DNA of 51,068 nt from NCBI GenBank assembly GCA_964574335.1, contig CAZNNH010000028.1:1-51068 (forward strand), in the 5' to 3' direction. A model generated the notes under the pieces. The model was not told the DNA's origin. It did no database searches and worked only from the letters and a program-made list of their open reading frames with translations. Made by a program: the position numbers and the translations under genes. Shown here piece after piece: positions 8,031 to 15,395 of the stretch; the first letter of the stretch is position 1, and each line of letters begins with the position of its first letter. The stretch is from CAZNNH01 sp964574335. Lineage in GTDB: Bacteria; Acidobacteriota; Vicinamibacteria; Fen-336.

Positions 8031-8411
8031 TCAGTCCACGTCCACCTGGCCGGTGACCTTCTGCCGGGTGCGCGCCCAGCTGAGCCCAATCGAGAGAATG
8101 CCGGCGAGCGCGGCGCCCACGATGTACGTGATCGCCCGCGAGCCATGCGCCGAGACCTGGGTGAAGGCGAGGATGAGCCAGATCAGCGTTCCGAAGAAGG
8201 CGGCGGAGAGGATGAGGCCCAGCGGGCCGAGCGTTTTCCGTGCCGTGTTCAGGAGGAACACCCACGCGATCAGCAGAACGACTCCCACGAAGGCCTTGAG
8301 CGGCGTGGAGCCGCCCCCCTGCTGCAGCCAGTGGTAGTAGGACACACCCTCTGGGTTGTAAGTGGAGAACACCACCGCGACGGCGAACACGAAACGCGCG
8401 AGAACGGCCAT
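8031..8411 (-). CDS. DUF6524-like four-helix membrane protein
   Basis: A 126-residue inner-membrane protein with four predicted helices (about 2-20, 37-55, 62-82 and 90-110) and the STYNPEGVSYYHW segment after the first helix, which is the family hallmark. AGGAGAG lies 6 bases before the ATG. It is likely cotranscribed with nothing else; the neighbours on the same strand are more than 130 bases away. Function unknown. Confidence 0.75.
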   Translation of the reverse strand: MAVLARFVFAVAVVFSTYNPEGVSYYHWLQQGGGSTPLKAFVGVVLLIAWVFLLNTARKTLGPLGLILSAAFFGTLIWLILAFTQVSAHGSRAITYIVGAALAGILSIGLSWARTRQKVTGQVDVD

Positions 8412-8546
8412 CAGTCTCTCCTGAACCGTCGAGATGTCGGGGACCTCTCTGGTCCCCTGATCTGTCGGAGACTAGTCCGTGCGGCGCCCCAGGGTCAAGC
8501 CGATCCTCGCAGGCCGCTGGCTCGCTTTCCCGAGGGCGATCTCCCG

Positions 8547-9017
8547 CTAGCCACGCGATGGTCTGCCGCCGAAGTCGATCGCGTCCGAGAGCTCGTTGAC
8601 GTCGGTCGCCGGATCGAATGGAAAGTGGACATTGAGTTGCTCGCCCACCGTCTCGATGCCGTGCACGAGTCCGAGGGTGAAGTCTCCGTCGCGGAGGTGC
8701 TCGGAAACCGCCGCCGCGACTCGTTCCCAGAACTCCTGACCGACCTTCGCGTGGATCCCTTCGTCTCCGAGGACGACGAAACGGCGGCGAGCCGGGACGA
8801 TGAAGAAGAGGATCCCGTTTCGGTGGCGCGTCGCCGTCATGCCGAGGCGGGCGAAGGCGCGCTCCGCGACCCGCCGCACGTCTCCCCAGAAGAACCGGGA
8901 CACCGACACGCGGATCTCGCCGGACGTTCTCCGCTCGGCCTGGCGGATGGCTTCCTCGATCCGCCTGGAATCGATCGCACGCAGGAGCGCCTTGCGCGTC
9001 AGGAATCTCAGCCTCAT
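8547..9017 (-). CDS. TPM-domain (TLP18.3/Psb32/MOLO-1) protein, cytoplasmic type
   Basis: A 156-residue TPM-domain protein. It begins MRLRFLTRKALLRAIDSRR, followed by IEEAIRQAERRTSGEIRVSV and RNGILFFIVPARRRFVVLGD, then the conserved VGQEFW. It has neither signal peptide nor glycine-rich tail. The ATG at 9017 is 8 bases downstream of the preceding gene's stop, with GGTGAGGG as ribosome site; an upstream in-frame start would overlap that gene. Third gene of the lemA-TPM-TPM operon, whose products are thought to act on the cell envelope; a biochemical role is not established. Confidence 0.85.
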   Translation of the reverse strand: MRLRFLTRKALLRAIDSRRIEEAIRQAERRTSGEIRVSVSRFFWGDVRRVAERAFARLGMTATRHRNGILFFIVPARRRFVVLGDEGIHAKVGQEFWERVAAAVSEHLRDGDFTLGLVHGIETVGEQLNVHFPFDPATDVNELSDAIDFGGRPSRG

Positions 9018-9024
9018 CGCGCCC

Positions 9025-9777
9025 TCACCATGAACCCGACGCCCCTCCTCCGCCCCCCCGGCCGCCTCCTCCGGAGTATCCGCCGCCGCCTCCCCCGCCC
9101 CGGCCACCCGACATGACGCTGAAGAGCAGATACAGGGCGAGAGCAGGGTTCGTGGCGAACAGGATCAGAAAGCCGATGACGGCGAGCCCGATCAGGATCT
9201 TCTGTCCGATACTGAGGGAACGTGCCCCTCCGGCGGGCGGCGAGTGGGCGGGCAGTGGGCCGGCTGCAGACTCAGGTGGCGCGCCCCGCCCTTCGATGGC
9301 TGCGATCAGCGCAGCGACGCCATCTCGAATCGCGCCGTCGTGATCGCCCGCCTGCACCCGGGGCACGATGGTCTCCCGAATGATCCGCGATGCGATCGCA
9401 TCAGGCACCTGGCCCTCGAGTCCATAGCCCACCTCGACCCGGACCTTGCGATCGTCCGAGAAGACGAAGAGGACGAGACCGTCATCGAGCCCTTTGCGGC
9501 CGACGTGCCATGCGGCGAAAGCCCGAACCGTGAAGTCTTCGAGCGGGACGCCTCCGGTCGTCCGGCCAATCCATACGAGGACGTGGTGTCCGGTCTGCCG
9601 CTCGTATGCCTCGAGCCGGCCGTCGAGCTCCTGCCGGGCGCCTTCGGACAGGAAACCGGCCGAGTCAGTGACCCAACGCGTCGGCGCCGCCGGCGTCTCG
9701 GCGCGTGCTTCGCCGGCTGCGAGCAGCGTGCCCGCGAGCAGCAGCCGGGCGAGAGCGTTGGCGAGCGGATGTGTCAC
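9025..9777 (-). CDS. TPM-domain secreted/membrane protein (YgcG-like)
   Basis: A 250-residue protein: signal peptide (1-26, ending ARAE), TPM domain (about 35-165; RWVTDSAGFLSEGARQELD at its start, then DDGLVLFVFSDDRKVRVEVG), an alanine/proline linker, one membrane helix (about 190-225) and a glycine-rich tail ending GGGGASGSW. This is the standard architecture of the YgcG-like partner of LemA. It is 4 bases downstream of lemA and 8 bases upstream of the second TPM gene. Confidence 0.92.
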   Translation of the reverse strand: MTHPLANALARLLLAGTLLAAGEARAETPAAPTRWVTDSAGFLSEGARQELDGRLEAYERQTGHHVLVWIGRTTGGVPLEDFTVRAFAAWHVGRKGLDDGLVLFVFSDDRKVRVEVGYGLEGQVPDAIASRIIRETIVPRVQAGDHDGAIRDGVAALIAAIEGRGAPPESAAGPLPAHSPPAGGARSLSIGQKILIGLAVIGFLILFATNPALALYLLFSVMSGGRGGGGGGGYSGGGGRGGGGGASGSW

Positions 9778-9781
9778 ACGC

Positions 9782-10387
9782 TCAGAACTTCACGCTCGGC
9801 GCGGTCTCGGCTCCCGCTTGAGACTGGAAGTAGGCCTTCTCTCGGAAGCGGTCACCAAAGAAGCCCGCGATCAGCAAGGTCGGAAAGCTCTGGCGCCGGG
9901 TGTTGAAGGCCTGAGCCGCCTCGTTGAACCGCATCCGCTCTACGGTGATGCGATTCTCCGTCCCCTCGAGCTGGGCCTGCAGCTGCCGGAAGTTCTCCGT
10001 GGCCTTGAGGTCCGGGTACTTCTCCACGACCACCATGAGCCGTGAAAGGGCCGACGACAGACCGTCCTGGGCCTGCTGGAACTTCTCGAAGGCGGCGGGG
10101 TCGTTCGGGACGTTCTGGCCGCCAGCCGCGACCTGCCCGACTCGCGACCGCGCCTCGGTCACGGCCGTGAACGTGTCCTTCTCGAACGCGGCGGCACCCT
10201 TCACGGTCTCGACGAGATTGGGGACGAGGTCGGCCCGCCGCTGGTAGACGTTTTCGACCTGCCCCCATTGGGCCTGGACTGCCTGATCCAGAGCCACCAG
10301 GCTGTTGTACCCACCGGCGACGGCTAGACCGAGAACGAGCACGACGATGACGAGGACGGCTCCGCAGCCGATCGCCCACCTTGCCAT
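9782..10387 (-). CDS. lemA: LemA family protein
   Basis: A 201-residue LemA protein: one N-terminal membrane helix (residues 7-27), then the coiled-coil domain with YNSLVALDQAVQAQWGQVEN, YQRRADLVPNLVETVKG and NRITVERMRFNEAAQAFN. The topology places the helical domain outside the inner membrane. GGGGAGGTTGAGG is a strong ribosome site before the ATG. It heads a three-gene operon with two TPM-domain genes, the usual genomic setting. The molecular function is not known. Confidence 0.92.
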   Translation of the reverse strand: MARWAIGCGAVLVIVVLVLGLAVAGGYNSLVALDQAVQAQWGQVENVYQRRADLVPNLVETVKGAAAFEKDTFTAVTEARSRVGQVAAGGQNVPNDPAAFEKFQQAQDGLSSALSRLMVVVEKYPDLKATENFRQLQAQLEGTENRITVERMRFNEAAQAFNTRRQSFPTLLIAGFFGDRFREKAYFQSQAGAETAPSVKF

Positions 10388-10724
10388 ACCTCAACCTCCC
10401 CTGCCGGGTTCTCCCGGGCAACGTCTCCCGTCCACTCTCAGAATCGTAACCGAACGAGCCCATCGCGCCGGCACGTTTCAAGTCCCACGAGTCTCGATGG
10501 GTTCGTCGTAGCCGAAGAACCCCAGGGACGGGCCCTTGGGCAACTCCATCGCAAGATGCATGCCTCCCTCGGCGAGTATCCGTCGACGGCGGTCGGAGCT
10601 GAGTTTGTCCGCCGAGGTCCCGCCCCCCCCAGGCCAAGCCGGCATCGTCCCCGCAGCGGCCCTCGACCAAGAAGGATAGGGTCGGTGGGACACTGGGCAC
10701 CAATACAATTCTCCATTGTCATCC
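10388..10724. other. Intergenic stretch without a convincing gene
   Basis: Several overlapping frames are open on the minus strand (about 10438-10765), but none has a family resemblance or a good start site, and they contradict each other. The promoter for lemA should lie near 10400-10460. Confidence 0.4.
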
Positions 10725-10868
10725 ATGTTCACCTGCCACGGCAAGACAGTGGGCATCCACGCCAACGGCTTCGAGATCGAGAGCTACCTACCGGGCGGGA
10801 AGCGCCTGGCTCTCTCCGCCACCTCGATGGCGGTGCCGAACGTGGCCAACCTCGCCGGCAAGCTCTGA
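10725..10868 (+). pseudogene. Subtilisin-family (S8) peptidase C-terminal fragment
   Basis: A 47-codon frame: KTVGIHANGFEIESYLPGG, KRLALSATSMAVPNVANLAGKL, stop. Subtilisins have G-T-S-M-A-(S/A)-P-x-V around the catalytic serine, and a group of large S8 proteins has V-E-S-Y-x-P-G-G just before it. The catalytic serine is retained in ATSMAVPN, but glycine is replaced by alanine, the catalytic Asp and His are absent, and the frame ends right after the serine helix. It is the relic of a gene several hundred codons long. Confidence 0.75.
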
Positions 10869-10983
10869 AGTGCGCGGATCGGTGCCGCTCGATGTGTCCT
10901 GAGGACATGGAGACGCTCGACTGCCATGATCTCCGCGATCGCGATCCGCGGAGGCCCGAAGAGATCGGAGGCTGGATGAGGTG

Positions 10984-11070
10984 ATGGTCGCGCGCGCGCA
11001 GTCTGTCGGGGAGGAAATCGTCAACAGCGTCAGCCTCGGAGCGGGATTGGCCGCCGCCCCGGCCGCCGCT
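10984..11070 (+). pseudogene. Hemolysin III (HlyIII/PAQR) N-terminal fragment
   Basis: About 29 codons read MVARAQSVGEEIVNSVSLGA then GLAAAPAAA. HlyIII-family membrane proteins start with a segment of the form S-x-G-E-E-I-x-N-S-x-S-H-G-x-G-x-x-x-A. The conserved histidine is replaced by leucine and the frame then loses similarity, before overlapping the 3' end of the peptidase gene on the other strand. Short match, moderate confidence. Confidence 0.5.
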
Positions 11071-11104
11071 CGTGCGCGTCTGGAGCCTGGCTGCCGTCGG
11101 GTCG

Positions 11105-12538
11105 CTACTCCGGCAGGCGGCCTCCGACCACGCGTTTGGCCAGCTCCCCGCCCCGGAGCATCTGGTTCGCGGCGACTCCGTTGATCACACCGATCGTCTC
11201 GAGCGCGACGGTCGAGGGGTAAGCGCGGCCGAACTCGGGCAGCGCCATCTGCCGGCCGAGGCTCACGAGTTTGATGCGCCTGGGCTGGACCTCCAGGTAC
11301 CGCGAGTCCGTGAGACGGGAGAAGCTGCGGATGGCCGCGTCGAACGCGTTCTGATAAGCCGGGAAGCGCTCGGCCGGCGTGTAGCCCAGGATGCGGTAGA
11401 TCTTGGCGTCGTAGGACACGAAGCAGACCTCGCCCCGGAGCGAACCTTGCTCGGTCGGGGCCTCGAAGAACGCGGTGTACGCGGGGAGGCCGCCGATCGT
11501 GTCACGTCCGGAACGGCCGGCCTGGACTCCCTCCTGCGAGAAGAACTGGCGCGCCGCCTCCTCCGGCGACGCGCCCTGGGCGAGGGTGAGGGCGAGGATC
11601 GCGTCCTGGGCCTCGCTCACCCCCACCACGGCCTGCCGGTGATTCTGCGTGCGGAAGCCGCGCGGGAACGTGAGCTGGAAGCGGAGGTCGGGGTGGTAGA
11701 AGGCATTGTCCCTAAAGAACCCTTCCCGGGGGTTCTCGCCGAAGACCATGCCGTCGAGGTGGCGCAGGTACGGCGCACGGTTCACGACCGTGCCCGAGGC
11801 GCCGGTGGCAGCGATCTGGCCCCCGATCCGCGCGAGGCGGTTCCCCGGGCTGGGATGGGTGGACAGCCAGTCGGGCATGCGGCCGCCGCCCTCCGCGCGC
11901 GTCACCTGGTCGAGAACGCCGAAGACCGCCAGCATCTCCCGGGGATCGTAGCCCTCGCGGATCATGTAGCGCAGGCCGAGCTCGTCGGCCTGGCTCTCGT
12001 CGTTGCGCCCGAACTTCAGGAAGAGCAGGCCCAGGCCCGTCTGGGCCAGCCCGCCGAAGCGCTGCAGTTTGGGCTGCACGGCCATGCCCACGATCAAGCC
12101 GCCCATCGCGAGCTGCTGCTTGCTCATCTGGCTCGCCGCGTGGCGCGCGGTCACGTGGCCGATCTCGTGCCCGAGAACCGCCACCAGCTCGGCCTCGGAC
12201 CGCAGGTAGGTCATGATGCCGCGGGTGACGTAGATGTACCCGCCGGGCAAGGCGAAGGCGTTGACGGCGGGATCGTCGACGACCTTGAAGCTCCAGGGCA
12301 GGCTCGGCCGCTCGGACGTCGCGGCCAGGCGCTGGCCGAGATCGTCCACGTAGGCCTGTAGCTTCGGGTCCGGGTAGAGGCCGTAGGCGGCGACCGCCTC
12401 CTGGTCGGCCTGCTTGCCCATCGCGATCTCCTGGGCCTCGCTCACCAGCATCAACTGCCTCTTGCCGGTGGCGGGATTGGTGGCGCACGCGATCACGGCC
12501 GCGACCGCGGCGGCCGCCGTCAATCTCGAGCAATGCAT
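11105..12538 (-). CDS. M48-family zinc metalloprotease, lipoprotein type
   Basis: A 477-residue cell-envelope peptidase of the BepA/YfgC-like M48 group. A short leader ends in VIAC (Cys18), a lipobox, followed by NPATGKRQLMLVSE typical of the family. The zinc site is HEIGH (H124-H128) with the third ligand in NDESQADELG (E181). The C-terminal third has the dimodular region and the ending RVVGG seen in secreted M48C lipoproteins. I chose the ATG at 12538 because GGGAGGG precedes it; an in-frame start at 12670 adds 44 non-family residues. These proteases help quality control of outer-membrane proteins. Transcribed alone. Confidence 0.92.
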   Translation of the reverse strand: MHCSRLTAAAAVAAVIACATNPATGKRQLMLVSEAQEIAMGKQADQEAVAAYGLYPDPKLQAYVDDLGQRLAATSERPSLPWSFKVVDDPAVNAFALPGGYIYVTRGIMTYLRSEAELVAVLGHEIGHVTARHAASQMSKQQLAMGGLIVGMAVQPKLQRFGGLAQTGLGLLFLKFGRNDESQADELGLRYMIREGYDPREMLAVFGVLDQVTRAEGGGRMPDWLSTHPSPGNRLARIGGQIAATGASGTVVNRAPYLRHLDGMVFGENPREGFFRDNAFYHPDLRFQLTFPRGFRTQNHRQAVVGVSEAQDAILALTLAQGASPEEAARQFFSQEGVQAGRSGRDTIGGLPAYTAFFEAPTEQGSLRGEVCFVSYDAKIYRILGYTPAERFPAYQNAFDAAIRSFSRLTDSRYLEVQPRRIKLVSLGRQMALPEFGRAYPSTVALETIGVINGVAANQMLRGGELAKRVVGGRLPE

Positions 12539-12859
12539 GGGACGCCCTCCCTCCCAGGCGAACAGAGACTCCCGCGGATCAACCCGATGCAGCCATTCTG
12601 CCACACGGCACACTGGGCGCGAGCGGAGAGAGCGCGGTCCTGTAGCCGTTCGCATTCGGCCGCTCGTCATCTGGCGGGCCCTCTCGGCGCCCCCCGCGCT
12701 GCGGCCCGGGTCGCGGTGCCGGACGAGGCGCTTGCCCCGGGCCGCGAGGCCACTTCACGACCGCCTTGACCTTGTCGATCAGCTTCTCCGTGTTCTGCTT
12801 GAGCTTGCCGACCTTCTGGTCGATCCTGCCGCCCGCTCGCGGGAGACCTTGGCACAGCC

Positions 12860-13291
12860 TTGGATCTGCGGGCGAGCCTGGTCTGGCTGGTGGAGGGGAT
12901 CATCCGGTCGCTGACGATCGTCCTCTTCATTCTCGTTCTGCTGCTGCTGTTCCGCCTCGTGCTGCGCCGACTGTGGATGGCCGTGGTGGTTGTCGGCCTG
13001 ATCTCCGCGCTGGTCCTCACGCCGGCCGCCGTCGCCGGGGCGAACTGGACCGACGCCGCAGGCGACACGGTGATGGTGCTGCTCCTGCTGGGCCTGGCCC
13101 AACGCGTGGGGATTCTGGCGATGGCCGTTCTCGGCTTCCACATGGACCCGGCCTTCCCAATCACCTCGGCACTGGGATCTTGGCACGGCCGTCCCACCAT
13201 GGCGATCGTGGCGGTGAGCGTGCTGCTTGCGGTCGACGGGTCCGTGGTCGCCCTCGGTGGCCGCGCTCCGTTCGGGGAGGCCGACTCGTGA
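12860..13291 (+). pseudogene. Membrane tail resembling the C-terminus of acidobacterial Ser/Thr kinases
   Basis: A 143-codon frame with four hydrophobic segments (about 10-35, 40-60, 68-90 and 108-130) and the ending SWHGRPTMAIVAVSVLLAVDG plus ALGGRAPFGE. Large membrane-anchored serine/threonine kinases of Acidobacteriota often end in a helix bundle finishing W-Y-A-G-R-S...A-L-G-G-R-P-x-F-G. There is no kinase domain here, the only starts are TTG-like and there is no ribosome site, so this looks like the surviving 3' end of such a gene. It could be an independent membrane protein; I cannot exclude that. Confidence 0.5.
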
Positions 13292-13315
13292 GGCCGGTCA
13301 GGATGCCGGAGCGGG

Positions 13316-13834
13316 CTAGCTCGCGTCCTTGGGCCGGAACAGCTTCTCGGCGGGGCAGCCCAGCTCTCGTTGCCGGCAGTGGCAGCACGCATGCTTCCCA
13401 CGCACGTAGCCGTTCCCGAGAAATGCGAATGCGACCAGCGCGATCATGAGCACCAGTAGAATCCAGTCGAAGTGACGAAGCGCCAGGAACAGGCCTGCCC
13501 CGAGCGGAATCAGCAGCACGAGCATGTCCGGTAGCAGGGACAGCCAGCCCATCTCCCTGGCGAATCTCGAGGGGTCCCCGCGCTTGAAGAGCCATGAAGC
13601 GACGAGTCCCCTCCCGGAGAAGCAGGTCCGGCCGTAGTACGCGCAGTGAACGCAGCCCGTCGCGAGCTGCTTCACCTCGAGAGTGACCAGATAGAGAAGA
13701 TAGGCGGTCAGGATCGTCCATCCCAGCCTGGCCACGATCGCGCTGCCGAGGGCATAGATGGCGAGGCTCAGCGCGTTGGCAAGCGCGACCACGCTGGCTG
13801 GGTAGCGGTCAAAGACCGGAAGCACCTCTTCCAT
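13316..13834 (-). CDS. Cysteine-rich four-helix membrane protein of unknown function
   Basis: A 172-residue inner-membrane protein. Helices at about 16-35, 38-55, 96-116 and 122-142. Two cytoplasmic or lumenal cysteine clusters stand out: GCVHCAYYGRTC after helix 2 and HACCHCRQRELGCP near the C-terminus, seven cysteines plus two histidines in all. Spacing suggests a metal or iron-sulphur site or thiol chemistry. Similar hypothetical membrane proteins with a C-x2-C-x-Y-Y-G-x2-C motif exist in bacteria and archaea. The ATG at 13834 has GGGAC upstream. No informative neighbours. Confidence 0.7.
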   Translation of the reverse strand: MEEVLPVFDRYPASVVALANALSLAIYALGSAIVARLGWTILTAYLLYLVTLEVKQLATGCVHCAYYGRTCFSGRGLVASWLFKRGDPSRFAREMGWLSLLPDMLVLLIPLGAGLFLALRHFDWILLVLMIALVAFAFLGNGYVRGKHACCHCRQRELGCPAEKLFRPKDAS

Positions 13835-14284
13835 GTCCCGTCCCCTTCGTGCTCATGGTGATCGTCGCCATTGTAGACCAGCACCGTATCGCCCAGCCCT
13901 CGCGATCGCGCGTTCCGCGCTACGTCGAGATCGGGCCTCGACTTCGAGGATCGACTCCAGATCGACGGCGATGCCGCGCGGCAGAGCGCAGGTGCCTGGC
14001 GGAGATCGACAAGGGCGACGCGCGGTACGACGTCACGCTCGCCGAGCTGGCCGGCGGCAAGGTCACCGACCTGCCGCTCCGCGACCCGATGACGATGCGG
14101 CGGCAGGGGATCTGACCGTCGGCGATCGACCGACTACCGGTCCTCTAGCGCGCCACCGTCGGCGACGAGCTGGACCGGGTCCGCGTGGCAGAGGTACTCG
14201 TCGACCCGCTTCTTCTCCTCCTAGGCGCCCCAGGTGATTCCGGAGAGCTGGGCATCTCCTTGGACCAGGGGGCGTCCCCACTCG
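13835..14284. other. Degenerate stretch with coding-like scraps
   Basis: No complete gene. On the plus strand 13990-14115 reads LAEIDKGDARYDVTLAELAG then GKVTDLPLRDPMTMRRQGI and a stop, which looks like a real protein end that I do not recognise. On the minus strand 14141-14225 reads KRVDEYLCHADPVQLVADGG and a stop soon after. Both appear to be gene tails without bodies, consistent with the other relics nearby. Confidence 0.35.
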
Positions 14285-14719
14285 TCACGCCAAGGGGTCT
14301 CGCGTGCGGAGCTCGGAGAACAGCGAGAAGTCCCGGTCCCGTGTGAGCAGGGCCTCCACGCCATGCGCGAGGCACAATGCGGCCACGCGTGCATCGTGGA
14401 CGACCCCACCCCGCACCCGCGGCAGCGTGAGAAGAGGGCGCAGCAACGTGGCGAACTCGCTCGTCTCCCCGAGCAGCCGCAGGCTGGGTGAGCCCAGCCA
14501 CGCCTCGATCTGATCCCACGCTTGCGCCGGGGTGCTGGCTGACTCCTTCCAGATCCTGCGGTTCGTGACCACGCTGAAGAACTCGTACACGCACGGCCAC
14601 GGCAACGCCCACGAGCGGGAACCTTCGGCCAGGCGTCGGACCAACTCGGCGGCGGCAGCATGCTCGGACGCCTCCCGCCTGTGTGCGTAGACCAGGATGT
14701 TGGTGTCGACCGCCAGCAA
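14285..14719 (-). CDS. vapC: PIN-domain toxin (VapC-like)
   Basis: A 144-residue PIN-domain ribonuclease toxin. The acidic active-site residues are in LLAVDTNILVYAH, PCVYEFFSVV, VHDARVAALCLAHG and LLTRDRDFSLF. The TTG at 14719 is the best start: it is 3 bases after the antitoxin stop, and the conserved first strand begins right there; no ATG or GTG is available. Such toxins cut tRNA, rRNA or mRNA and are held inactive by the antitoxin. Placement downstream of a ribbon-helix-helix protein and the operator at 14987-15005 support a VapBC-type module. Confidence 0.85.
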   Translation of the reverse strand: MLAVDTNILVYAHRREASEHAAAAELVRRLAEGSRSWALPWPCVYEFFSVVTNRRIWKESASTPAQAWDQIEAWLGSPSLRLLGETSEFATLLRPLLTLPRVRGGVVHDARVAALCLAHGVEALLTRDRDFSLFSELRTRDPLA

Positions 14720-14721
14720 CC

Positions 14722-14961
14722 TCAGCGTCCCCCGTAGATCTCGTCGCGCAGGTCCTGCCAGCTCAGCGACTCGAGCGGGTTCGCGCCGCCTTGCGTGCCG
14801 ACGCTGCGATCCGGCAGTCGGTAGCTTGGGCTGCTCGCCTCCGCCCGCAACGCCAGATGCAGCCCCTCTTCGATCAACGACCGCATCGGTCGGCCACTCC
14901 GGTGGGCAAACCGCCGGGCACGCTCCAAGAGCGCATCCGGGATCTCGACGGTGGTCTTCAT
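14722..14961 (-). CDS. vapB: Ribbon-helix-helix antitoxin (VapB-like)
   Basis: A 79-residue antitoxin. The N-terminus MKTTVEIPDALLERARRFA is the ribbon-helix-helix DNA-binding fold; the C-terminal half (LESLSWQDLRDEIYGG) would wrap the toxin. I chose the ATG at 14961, where the family starts; ATG at 14979 is in frame too. GATACT ends six bases before 14961 with TTGACC 18 bases further up, so the mRNA is probably leaderless. The downstream toxin starts 3 bases after the stop. The pair should repress its own promoter through the inverted repeat upstream. Confidence 0.85.
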   Translation of the reverse strand: MKTTVEIPDALLERARRFAHRSGRPMRSLIEEGLHLALRAEASSPSYRLPDRSVGTQGGANPLESLSWQDLRDEIYGGR

Positions 14962-15005
14962 GGGAGAAGTATCGCCCATATTGATCAGTATGGTCAACCC
15001 ATACT
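14962..15005 (-). promoter_or_regulatory. Promoter and inverted-repeat operator of the toxin-antitoxin pair
   Basis: Reading the minus strand, TTGACC and GATACT are 18 bases apart, the latter six bases from the ATG. AGTATGG (14987-14993) and CCATACT (14999-15005) form a perfect 7-bp inverted repeat with a 5-base spacer that covers the -35 element. A further ATACT-like half-site lies within the -10. This is the arrangement expected for antitoxin autoregulation. Confidence 0.65.
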
Positions 15006-15076
15006 CCCAGCGACACGACTGCCGTAGGCGGGCAGGCCGCGGCCCGCAGGAAGGTTCGCCACGCGGGGCTCAGGGA

Positions 15077-15162
15077 CCGCGGGGTCGCCGTCGTCTGCGC
15101 GGCGGCCGGAGCCGGAGCCAGTGGACCGCCCACGGGCCGGCGCCCGGCAGCGTGCCAGGGCG
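15077..15162 (+). repeat. Dispersed non-coding repeat segments
   Basis: Positions 15077-15101 match 5792-5816 over 25 bases. Positions 15124-15162 (containing CGGCAGCGTGCCAGG) match 33492-33529 with few changes. Both lie directly before the IS91-like element end at 15205, so they may be the remains of one larger mobile element. The stretch 15006-15395 contains no gene. Confidence 0.5.
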
Positions 15163-15204
15163 TGATCGGGCATGGCCAGCGCCACCGAAGCCTCCCCGAG
15201 CGCG

Positions 15205-15241
15205 CCCGCAAGGGTGCGGGTTGACACCCAAACCGCCCTCG
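15205..15241 (+). mobile_element. Solo IS91-like element end
   Basis: CCCGCA, loop AGGG, TGCGGG followed by TTGACACCCAAACCGCCC and TCG: same hairpin and tail as at 788-825, with similarity reaching about 30 bases upstream, but no transposase sequence. It is either a deletion derivative or a footprint left by one-ended transposition. Confidence 0.55.
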
Positions 15242-15395
15242 TACCTACGGTCTCATTGACGACTAGCAGTCCCGCACCCGCTGGCCCCCGGATCACGGTC
15301 ACCGGTCCCGCCTGGTGGCGGGCCACCGCTTGCCTGGGCGAGCCAGTCGTGCCGAAGCCGTAGGACGGGCGGCGATCAGGGTCTCGGACGAGGCT

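Noticed and set aside
9030..9115. Glycine-rich low-complexity repeat as a separate repeat element
   Set aside because: It is the normal glycine-rich tail of the TPM-domain protein.
10438..10765. Minus-strand small genes upstream of lemA
   Set aside because: Three overlapping frames compete, none with recognisable motifs or a convincing start.
12671..12870. Minus-strand segment reading QKVGKLKQNTEKLIDKVKAV
   Set aside because: Helical and protein-like but has no start codon or identifiable family and is only about 25 residues; too weak to annotate.
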